A stretch of 64,000 bases of DNA from Bacteriovoracaceae bacterium (GTDB taxonomy: Bacteria; Bdellovibrionota; Bacteriovoracia; Bacteriovoracales; Bacteriovoracaceae), in assembly GCA_024711325.1 (NCBI GenBank), contig JANJTC010000005.1:62001-126000 (forward strand), written 5' to 3'. The translations under genes and the position numbers were made by a program. Below the pieces are notes generated by a model. That model saw nothing but the letters and a program-made list of their open reading frames with translations. It was not told where the DNA came from and did not search any database. Shown piece after piece: positions 17,821 to 25,376 of this stretch (its first letter is position 1; the number at the start of each line of letters is the position of its first letter).

Positions 17821-18831
17821 ATGAGTAAACCAGTAATCATTCTTGGTGGTGGTCTTTGGGGTAGTCTTCTGGCCTATAGGCTCAAGGAGGTCCTCCCTTT
17901 AGTGGATTTTATTCTGTATGAGGAATCTTCAACACTTGGAAGGCATGAAATGTGGTCCTTCCGGGAGAGTGATTGTGGCAAGGCCTTAAATTGGTTAAGA
18001 CCACTAGTGACCAAGTCCTGGCGCCAGTATCAAGTGAAGTTTAACTCTGGTAAAAGAGATATCCTGACTCCTTATCATCTCTTAGATTCAAAAAAACTTC
18101 ATGATCTTCTGATTCAGAAACTTCCGGCCGGTGCGCTTAAGCTTAATAATCAAATCAGTACTGAGCTTGCTCTCCAGGAGGGAAGCTTTGTGATCGATAC
18201 GCGGAATATTTGTCATTTTCGGAAGACTGGATATAGGAAGTGTCTTTCGCTTGAGGTTGAATGTCTGGAAGATCACGGAGTCGAGTCTCCGGTTTTATAC
18301 AATGAAGAAGTCATGCAAAAAGATTGCCCCAGAAATCTTTATTATTTGCCGCTTTCTCCACGAAATTTACTTATCAAAGATTTTTGGTATTCCAATGATA
18401 AGAATTTAAATCTGGATGAAATGCGAAGAGCTTTGAGTGAAACTCTCGCTAGTTATGGTTGGAAAATTCATAAAGTGATTAAAGAAGAAACTAGTGTGAC
18501 TTTGCTTCCAACTTCCAGACCGGTATTCAGGCAGGAAGGACGGGTGATTAACTTAGCAGGTATTTTCCATGATACAACTGGTTGTGAAGTCGGAAGTGCC
18601 GCCAAGCTCATCGATAAGATGATTAATACCAGCTTTCGTTTTGGAGAGCTAAGAGAAGTAGTGGCCACTTATCGAAATGAAATTGAATCAGACCGAAAAT
18701 TCTTACGGCTCTTAAACCGCCTTTTAATTGAAGAAAAACAACGAAGGATTTTTGAAGTCATTTATCAGAAGGCCAATCTTAATTTATTAGATCGCTCCCG
18801 CATCCTTATGTGGAAACTCATTAGTGTCTAA
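17821..18831 (+). CDS. crtY: Lycopene cyclase, CrtY type
   Basis: 336 residues. The N-terminus VIILGGGLWGSLLAYRL is an FAD/NAD dinucleotide-binding fold. HEMWSFRESD (about residues 41-50) matches the CrtY signature region, and the later stretches FLRLLNRLLI and IFEVIYQK match the C-terminal family pattern. CrtY is a flavoprotein that turns the linear ends of lycopene into beta-rings, a non-redox reaction needing reduced FAD. No other carotenoid gene (crtB, crtI, crtE, crtZ) is adjacent. It is slightly shorter than the 380-residue plant-pathogen enzymes. A small hairpin GCAGG/CCTGC lies in the leader. Confidence 0.82.
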   Translation: MSKPVIILGGGLWGSLLAYRLKEVLPLVDFILYEESSTLGRHEMWSFRESDCGKALNWLRPLVTKSWRQYQVKFNSGKRDILTPYHLLDSKKLHDLLIQKLPAGALKLNNQISTELALQEGSFVIDTRNICHFRKTGYRKCLSLEVECLEDHGVESPVLYNEEVMQKDCPRNLYYLPLSPRNLLIKDFWYSNDKNLNLDEMRRALSETLASYGWKIHKVIKEETSVTLLPTSRPVFRQEGRVINLAGIFHDTTGCEVGSAAKLIDKMINTSFRFGELREVVATYRNEIESDRKFLRLLNRLLIEEKQRRIFEVIYQKANLNLLDRSRILMWKLISV

Positions 18832-18902
18832 AAACTAGACAGCGGTCCGAGAAGTCTCACAATCCTCATTCCTAACTTCCCAGAATCTGCTGATGCATCT
18901 GG

Positions 18903-18931
18903 CCTCAGGCTTGCTCCTTAAGATCCTGAGG
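18903..18931 (+). promoter_or_regulatory. Leader hairpin covering a ribosome binding site
   Basis: CCTCAGG (18903-18909) is the perfect complement of CCTGAGG (18925-18931). The GAGG of the second arm is the only Shine-Dalgarno-like sequence for the ATG at 18937, five bases downstream. Folding would hide it, so translation may be controlled. The hairpin has only seven pairs with a 15-base loop. Confidence 0.35.
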
Positions 18932-18936
18932 TACAT

Positions 18937-19257
18937 ATGAATAAATACTTATTGTTTTTAGGGCTTTTAACTCTATCTGGGCTTAGTTTGGCCTCAGAAC
19001 ACCAGATGATTGATACTCTGGGCGCTTCCCCTAAAGGCCAATTTGTTGCTCTCGAGGAGTATGGTTATAAGTCTCAAAAGCATACTTATTACGTAACCAT
19101 CAAAGTGATGAATGTATGGAAGAAGGAATATGTTGGAAAATCATTTGAAGTTGAGCTTCCCGCTCACAGACCCCATTTTTTAAAAAAGGCCCGAGAGAGG
19201 GCAAAGATTCTCGCGCAAGAAGAACTCCGACGGTTTAATATACCTGTGAACTCTTAA
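18937..19257 (+). CDS. Small secreted protein, possibly DUF2259-like
   Basis: 106 residues. A signal peptide (MNKYLLFLGLLTLSGLSLA) is followed by a basic mature domain. The stretch LGASPKGQFVALEEYGY resembles the opening of the predicted-secreted DUF2259 family, though the remainder is too short for that family, so the assignment is tentative. Its last 23 bases overlap the 3' end of the convergent sirtuin gene. Confidence 0.65.
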   Translation: MNKYLLFLGLLTLSGLSLASEHQMIDTLGASPKGQFVALEEYGYKSQKHTYYVTIKVMNVWKKEYVGKSFEVELPAHRPHFLKKARERAKILAQEELRRFNIPVNS

Positions 19258-20056
19258 AAAATTCCGGAATCTTGACGGAGGCCGGGCCTTGGATGAATTC
19301 ATCAATCCATTTTGACTGAGGAATTTCTTCGAGATTGATACACACTGTTCGGGCCCCATGACTTTTTGCCGTTTGAAGAAAACCTGCTGCCGGATAGACA
19401 GAACCACTCGTCCCAATACTCACAAACAGATCAGCTTCATTTAATAGTTTATCAATCTTACTCATCTGTAATGGGATTTCACCAAACCACACGATATGGG
19501 GACGGATCTCCGCTTTACAGCAAGGGGAGAGTGGTAAAAAGTTTTTATAATCCAGCTTATAGTGGTGAAGATAATCGATGGAAGCCTTCTCACCGGCATT
19601 GCAAAGAATGGTCGGTTGAGGAGCGTAATCACCTTTTAAATTAAAGTAGGCGTAGTCATCAAAGTACACCACTCCACAATGGGTGCAGCGGGACTGATTA
19701 AGAGAGCCATGCATGCAAATTGGCGGAAGATGGTCTAGCTGATCGGCCCGGTGATGAAGAACATCCACATTTTGAGTAATAAGAGAAACATTATGCTTTC
19801 TGGTTTCAGCAAACTTCACTAAGGCCTTATGAGCGAGGTTGGGTTCGGCCGCAGCGGCCTGCAGTCTTCTCATGGAATAAAAGCGCCACACTAGTTGAGG
19901 ATCTCGGATGAAAGCTTCGGGAGTTGCCACATCTTCCATGCGGTGCTGCTCCCACAGACCATTAGAATTTCGGAAAGTATTGAGTCCCGATTCGGCCGAA
20001 ATACCGGCACCGGTTAAAATCACAATACTTTTGAATGCATCAAGGTTTAGGTCCAT
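19235..20056 (-). CDS. cobB: NAD-dependent protein deacylase (sirtuin, class III-like)
   Basis: 273 residues from the ATG at 20054-20056. A longer in-frame start at 20125 exists but adds 23 residues not typical of the family. Motifs are ILTGAGISAESGL near residue 13-25, SLITQNVDVLHH, the catalytic His in ICMHGSL (about 112) and two zinc Cys pairs (CTHC near 121 and SPCC near 179). FYSMRR near residue 57-62 contains the YxxR pair that marks class III sirtuins able to remove succinyl or malonyl groups. It is divergent from asnB. Confidence 0.92.
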   Translation of the reverse strand: MDLNLDAFKSIVILTGAGISAESGLNTFRNSNGLWEQHRMEDVATPEAFIRDPQLVWRFYSMRRLQAAAAEPNLAHKALVKFAETRKHNVSLITQNVDVLHHRADQLDHLPPICMHGSLNQSRCTHCGVVYFDDYAYFNLKGDYAPQPTILCNAGEKASIDYLHHYKLDYKNFLPLSPCCKAEIRPHIVWFGEIPLQMSKIDKLLNEADLFVSIGTSGSVYPAAGFLQTAKSHGARTVCINLEEIPQSKWIDEFIQGPASVKIPEFFKSSQVY

Positions 20057-20205
20057 CGTTTGATGATACGGCCTAATGCCACCTAAATTCAATGGCCTCG
20101 CCGCCAAAGCATAGGCAAATTTCACCCTCTCACAGATGACTTTTCTTATGGGGTATTATATCTGGAGCTCGGGAAATTCCTCCCCCCAAGCTTCAGGATT
20201 CAATT

Positions 20206-21801
20206 ATGTGTGGTTTGCTCGCCTACTTTGGAGATGTTCATCAACTTCCAGATTTTGAAACGACCTTTAATCAACTAAGGCACCGCGGTCCGGACGACAC
20301 TGAAATTTTAAAAACTGATTCCAATGACGCCACCATGTGTTTTCATCGTCTGGCCATCATGGACCCGACTCAAAAAGGCCATCAACCTTTTGTTGATGAC
20401 TCCAACGGCAATATTGCCATCTGTAACGGCGAGATCTACAACTACGAAATTCTAAAACACGACTACGAGGCCACCTATAAATTCAAGTCCCACTCGGACT
20501 GTGAAGTGCTGGTACCGATGTATCGTGACCTGGGAATTGAAGGCATGTGCCAGCACCTCGATGCTGAATTTGCTTTGGTCATTTGGGATAATGTTAAAAA
20601 GAAAATGGTGGCAGGCCGTGATCCTATCGGTATCCGTCCTTTATTTTATGGATACTCTTCGGAAAACAAAATCATGTTCGCCTCTGAGATTAAGGTCCTG
20701 ACTCCTTACTGCCAGAAAGTGGAATCCTTTCCTCCTGGTCATTATTTTGATGGCGAAAAGTTTGTTCAGTATAAGGATTTAACCACTGTCGTTCACTACG
20801 CACCTAAAGATTTAGACAAACATCTAAAAGATATCCGTGAAAAATTAGTAGAAGGCGTTCGTAAGCGTTTAGTTGCCGACGTTCCTGTGGGATTTCTCCT
20901 CTCGGGTGGACTGGATTCAAGTCTCGTGTGCGGTATCGCTCATGATCTGATGAAAAAACCTATCACTACTTTTTCAGTGGGGCTGGATCATAATCCAATT
21001 GATATTGGTTATGCCAAGATTGTTGCCGACCATCTGAAAACCATTCACCACGAAGTCTATTTTAATAAACAAGACACTCTCGGTGTTTTAGATAAACTTA
21101 TCTGGCATCTTGAGACGTGGGACATCACCACCATCAGGGCCTCAATCGGTATGCATCTGGTATGTAAATACATCCACGAGAAGACTCCCATTAAAGTCGT
21201 ATTAACCGGCGAGATCTCCGATGAACTCTTCGGCTATAAGTACACCGACTTCGCACCTTCTCCGGAAGCTTTCCAAAAAGAATCCAAAAAGCGTGTCGAC
21301 GAACTCCATATGTATGACGTCCTTCGCGCCGATCGCTGTATCGCCGCTAACTCCCTTGAGGCCCGAGTGCCTTTCGGAGACCTGGACTTCGTCCAAACTG
21401 TGATGGAAATTCATCCTGAGTTTAAAATGAACACCACCGGCATGGGCAAGTGGCTCCTGCGCAAAGCTTTCGATGGCACTAACTTTATCCCGGACGAAAT
21501 CCTCTGGCGTGAGAAGGCTGCCTTCTCAGATGCCGTTGGGCACTCGATGGTTGATTACTTAAAAGAATTCGCTGATTCCCAGTACACTGATGCCGACGTG
21601 GCGAATGCTCGCGAGAAATATCCTCACGGCACTCCCTTTACTAAAGAGTCTCTTTTGTATCGTGATATCTTTGAGAAACATTTTAAAGGTCAGAGCGGAC
21701 ATATAAAAGATTTCTGGATGCCCAATAAAGAATGGTCGAACTGTAACGTGGCCGATCCTTCGGCGAGAGTGCTTCCGAATTATGGGAAGTCTGGGGTTTA
21801 G
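20206..21801 (+). CDS. asnB: Asparagine synthase, glutamine-hydrolysing
   Basis: 531 residues. The catalytic Cys2 after the initiator Met (MCGLLAYFGD) and LRHRGPDD define the N-terminal glutaminase. FLLSGGLDSSLVCGIA near residue 230-245 is the ATP-pyrophosphatase loop of the synthetase domain. TGEISDELFGYK and RVPFGDLDFV follow as expected. The reaction is Asp + Gln + ATP to Asn. It is likely monocistronic. A REP-like hairpin sits directly after the stop. Confidence 0.96.
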   Translation: MCGLLAYFGDVHQLPDFETTFNQLRHRGPDDTEILKTDSNDATMCFHRLAIMDPTQKGHQPFVDDSNGNIAICNGEIYNYEILKHDYEATYKFKSHSDCEVLVPMYRDLGIEGMCQHLDAEFALVIWDNVKKKMVAGRDPIGIRPLFYGYSSENKIMFASEIKVLTPYCQKVESFPPGHYFDGEKFVQYKDLTTVVHYAPKDLDKHLKDIREKLVEGVRKRLVADVPVGFLLSGGLDSSLVCGIAHDLMKKPITTFSVGLDHNPIDIGYAKIVADHLKTIHHEVYFNKQDTLGVLDKLIWHLETWDITTIRASIGMHLVCKYIHEKTPIKVVLTGEISDELFGYKYTDFAPSPEAFQKESKKRVDELHMYDVLRADRCIAANSLEARVPFGDLDFVQTVMEIHPEFKMNTTGMGKWLLRKAFDGTNFIPDEILWREKAAFSDAVGHSMVDYLKEFADSQYTDADVANAREKYPHGTPFTKESLLYRDIFEKHFKGQSGHIKDFWMPNKEWSNCNVADPSARVLPNYGKSGV

Positions 21802-21802
21802 T

Positions 21803-21825
21803 CGAAAGGTGTCACCTACCTTTTA
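21803..21825. repeat. REP-like palindrome, copy 2
   Basis: CGAAAGGT-GTCACC-TACCTTTTA lies immediately after the asnB stop. Two alternative hairpins are possible, AAAGGT with ACCTTT, or AGGTG with CACCT. The core GGTGTCACNTACCTTTT is shared with the copy at 25308-25336. Confidence 0.5.
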
Positions 21826-21882
21826 ACATGGATTTTGCGGTTCCGCCGGTGGAAGTATAAGTGTTCATGGTTCATCCCTGAG

Positions 21883-24800
21883 TCAATTATTTTTCTCCCG
21901 GGGATACTTAACTCTAACATCACCTACCGATGCAGGCATTCTTCCCTCACCCATTTCCTTAATCACTCTTGTGAGGTCGTTTAATTTTGAGGTGGTATTT
22001 ATATCACCCTTGTTAACTTCAAGAGCAAGTGCGAGACATTTTTTAGCCTTTTCCAGTAGATCTTTCTTTTGGGATTCTTTGCCATGGAATTCATAAACAT
22101 ATCCGAGGGTAGAGAGGATTCTGAAATCTTTTGGACTTGATTGAATCAAACTCTCACCATAGGTGATGGCCTTTTCCATATTTTCATTGAATTCTTTTTT
22201 TCTCTTTAAGGTGATTAAGCTCGTTCCAGTATTGATGTAGGCCAAAAGCCTTGTTGCCGGATCATTAATGTGATCAAGTACTAAACTCATAAATTTTACA
22301 TGGGATTCCGGATCATTCTTGAAAAGAGTACCATATCTTCCGAGGAACTCATGTTTATCACCCTCATAGTATTTCGCACCTTCCATGAGTAAGGATAAAG
22401 CTCGATCATAATTATTCTTTGCTGCTGCAATGCCTGCGAGACCAACATAGGCATCGGAATCATTACGGTACTGTAAAGATTCTTTAAAATCTTTTTCTGC
22501 TTCGTCAACTTTTCCTTCATGGGCCAGATGGTGGCCCCTACTGATTAAAGCTAAAGAAGACATCCACATCATCATTCCCGCTGTGGTGACTTCTCGACCG
22601 GCCTTAGCGCGTTCTACTGCTTCATCATATTTTTTTAAATTAATTAGGCATGAAATGACATTTATGTGGGTGTAGCTATCTTTTGGATCATATTTCAGAA
22701 CTTGATTGTAGGCTTGAACGCACTGAGCGGGTTGTTGGTAGTGTGAATACAATGTAGCAAAAACAAACCAAACTCTCTTTTTTTCGATGTCGGTCTTGGC
22801 AATCTTTTCAGCTGATTTCAAGGCGGCAATCGCCTTTGATTTATCTCCCAGCCGTTTGTATAACCTACTAAGAGTAGTCAGGTCATTGACCTCCTGGAGT
22901 TCTCCTAAAGCTAAAACTTCAGGAATTCCTTTTTTTACGGATTCAAGATCTCGCATATAGGAATTTAATTCTAGATCATCTAACAGAAGACCCTGATGTT
23001 TCGGATTATATTTTAATCCATTGGCAATAATCTCCTTGGCCTGAAGGATATTAGCTTTATTGAATTTTTCATTATTTAAATATCCATCATGGAGAATAAT
23101 TGAGGCCATGTATTTATATGATTTGGGATGTGTGGGATCATCTTCAAGATTTTTTTTCAGGAAGTAGACGAGATCAATATTTTTAAAACCCGTTTTAATG
23201 GTTTTGTTCAGAATATCTCTCACAAATTCTGTTCGTTTTAAAACTCTTTCATTTGGAGGCAGCTTGGCGAAACGTGCCTCAACATCCGCCTCTGATTCTG
23301 CATGAGTTTTATTTTTAAAGTTAAATTTGACGAAGCTTTCTGAAAAACAAGAAGAAAGGCCATATCCAAGAAGTTCAAAGTCGGTTGATTTGAAACTACT
23401 ATTGGGAATTATATTCTTCTTGAAATGAAGCTTGTCTGTGATCTTTAGGCCTTCGGAGTGAAAATCAAATTCACGTTTTATATCTATCCATTCTGTAGAT
23501 AGACTACATCCTTTGGGTCTTACCTCTGCATACACATTCTTAAGAAAGAGACTTCGTTCCACTAAGAAAGGTTCACCTAAAAACAAGTCACTTTCCCAAT
23601 GTTTGAAATTACTGTTTAAAAGTCCCAGGAATTTCTCCATCCCATAGAATTTAGCGTAATGTTTTTCTTCTTCCTTGAAACTAATTTTCCCTGCCGTATA
23701 TTTAAAGTGTAAGTTGAGCGGTTTATATTTAAATGATTTCAGATCATAGGGTGTAAATTCAGGCACGATAGGCTCTTCTCCGGAAGAGGCCATGCCCAGG
23801 AATGCAGCTTCAAGCTTATCTTTCGGCACATTTACCTCTAACCCTGTTAAGGCCAAAGCGAGATTTCCTTTCAGGGCAATTTTCGTCTCAGCTGATCCAC
23901 TAGTCTCCGAATCAAAAGTGATAATTTTCTCTACTTTGAGTTCATTTGGTTCATCATTAACAAGCGGTATGGTTGCAAGAGAATGTGATCCGTCTAAGAT
24001 GAGGGCAGACTTTCCTGCAATATCATCTCTATGATTTAGTCCATAAGAGACTTTATTAGTAGGATCTATCCAATAGTTTTTTCCATTGGCCTGTAATCGG
24101 ACAATGGCATGGTTGAAAAGTCCTATGCTTGGTAATCCGTATTTTAATACACCTGCTTGAGCAGAGGAGGAACGATAGACGGTGGCCACATCCGCTTTGA
24201 TATCGACTTTTCTTAAAAGTAGTGTCAGAAGAGTCGAGAAGTCTTTACAGTCACCATATCTGGTTCCAACTATTTCCTTGATATCCCTTGGAGAAAATGC
24301 CCCTTTCAATGTGCGCCAATCACCAACATAGTTATAGTTTTGAGTAATATAAGCAACCAGATGATTCACTTTCTCATCCAGAGTTTTAAGTACCCTGGTC
24401 TCTTTTACTATTGGCCCAAGACTTTTTGGTAAGTCTTGCACTAACACGTTATCAAAACGCCTTTTTAAGTTAGATCCAATTTTAACCCAGTCTTTCTCTG
24501 TACTCACATTCAGGAAAGTCATCTTTGATAAATTGAGAACTCCAAATTCTTCTACCGTTTTTTTTAGATAAGGTTTGTTCAGCTTCATTGTCAGGAGATG
24601 TTTTTTTGAATCTTTTGTCTCCATGACTTCAAGAACATTGAATGGATCATTCTTCTCATAATAAAGTGGTAGTTCCGACTCTATACTCAGAAATGATTCA
24701 TCTGCCTGACCCCCTTCACCCATTTGATAACTTGTGGAGAAGTGCCCAGAGACAACTACTTTCTGAACATCTTGCTGATATTTAATGATAATTCTGGAAT

Positions 24801-25170
24801 TGACTTGAATGTTTGGAAGAGGAATCTGAATTTCCTTAGTGTCATCGATGCCTTTATCTTGAGAAACACTGCGATCAACAATCTTGTCTTTTGCTACTTC
24901 ATAAACATTATTTCCATTGATGACTTTAACCGATAAAATTTTGATAGAAGTGGTGTTTGATCGATAGGGAATTTTATAAATTGAAAAGCGTTCCTTGGCA
25001 GAATCTTTTAAAAGCTCATACTCCAAACTTTGAATCATTGTATTTGATCCATTCTTTTTAACTTTAACGATTGATTCTTCCTTTAAGAGGACATACTCAA
25101 GATCCGCTTTCGTGGCCCAGCGAGCGAATGCGTGAGAAGAGATGAGCAAGAGAATGAAGAATAGTTTCAT
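21883..25170 (-). CDS. Secreted DUF3857-transglutaminase protein with C-terminal TPR array
   Basis: 1095 residues. A signal peptide (MKLFFILLLISSHAFA) is followed by a DUF3857 beta domain (about 20-215) and a transglutaminase-like papain fold with GTRYGDCKDFSTLL (Cys near residue 302), GLFNHAIVRL (His near 353) and YWIDPTN (Asp near 367), so the Cys-His-Asp triad is complete. A beta region (about 390-620) then leads into a long TPR-rich helical half (about 640-1080), with repeats such as LSRLYKRLGDKSKAIAAL and AYNQVLKYDPKDSYTH. Proteins of this build act in the periplasm, but the substrate is not known. AAGGA five bases before the ATG supports the start. 206 bases with a REP-like hairpin separate it from the next gene upstream. 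Confidence 0.88.
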   Translation of the reverse strand: MKLFFILLLISSHAFARWATKADLEYVLLKEESIVKVKKNGSNTMIQSLEYELLKDSAKERFSIYKIPYRSNTTSIKILSVKVINGNNVYEVAKDKIVDRSVSQDKGIDDTKEIQIPLPNIQVNSRIIIKYQQDVQKVVVSGHFSTSYQMGEGGQADESFLSIESELPLYYEKNDPFNVLEVMETKDSKKHLLTMKLNKPYLKKTVEEFGVLNLSKMTFLNVSTEKDWVKIGSNLKRRFDNVLVQDLPKSLGPIVKETRVLKTLDEKVNHLVAYITQNYNYVGDWRTLKGAFSPRDIKEIVGTRYGDCKDFSTLLTLLLRKVDIKADVATVYRSSSAQAGVLKYGLPSIGLFNHAIVRLQANGKNYWIDPTNKVSYGLNHRDDIAGKSALILDGSHSLATIPLVNDEPNELKVEKIITFDSETSGSAETKIALKGNLALALTGLEVNVPKDKLEAAFLGMASSGEEPIVPEFTPYDLKSFKYKPLNLHFKYTAGKISFKEEEKHYAKFYGMEKFLGLLNSNFKHWESDLFLGEPFLVERSLFLKNVYAEVRPKGCSLSTEWIDIKREFDFHSEGLKITDKLHFKKNIIPNSSFKSTDFELLGYGLSSCFSESFVKFNFKNKTHAESEADVEARFAKLPPNERVLKRTEFVRDILNKTIKTGFKNIDLVYFLKKNLEDDPTHPKSYKYMASIILHDGYLNNEKFNKANILQAKEIIANGLKYNPKHQGLLLDDLELNSYMRDLESVKKGIPEVLALGELQEVNDLTTLSRLYKRLGDKSKAIAALKSAEKIAKTDIEKKRVWFVFATLYSHYQQPAQCVQAYNQVLKYDPKDSYTHINVISCLINLKKYDEAVERAKAGREVTTAGMMMWMSSLALISRGHHLAHEGKVDEAEKDFKESLQYRNDSDAYVGLAGIAAAKNNYDRALSLLMEGAKYYEGDKHEFLGRYGTLFKNDPESHVKFMSLVLDHINDPATRLLAYINTGTSLITLKRKKEFNENMEKAITYGESLIQSSPKDFRILSTLGYVYEFHGKESQKKDLLEKAKKCLALALEVNKGDINTTSKLNDLTRVIKEMGEGRMPASVGDVRVKYPREKNN

Positions 25171-25307
25171 AGGAATCCTTTTATTGACGACTAATCGGTC
25201 ACAAAAGGAAATGAAACACTTAAGAATTATTGAGACATCAGGTTAGCTTTGGAACTATTGGGAATTAGATATATGAAGCGTTCTTAATTATTCTTAATTT
25301 GGGGCCC

Positions 25308-25336
25308 TGCCAAAAGGTGTCACTTACCTTTTGGCA
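25308..25336. repeat. REP-like palindrome, copy 3
   Basis: An eleven-base perfect stem TGCCAAAAGGT/ACCTTTTGGCA with loop GTCACTT. It sits in the 206-base gap between two minus-strand genes. It is the longest of the three related palindromes and could also act as a transcription-processing stem for the upstream gene 25377-27227. Confidence 0.55.
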
Positions 25337-25376
25337 GAAAATAACATGCTGTTTACGTAAAAGTGTGCTGGAACCG

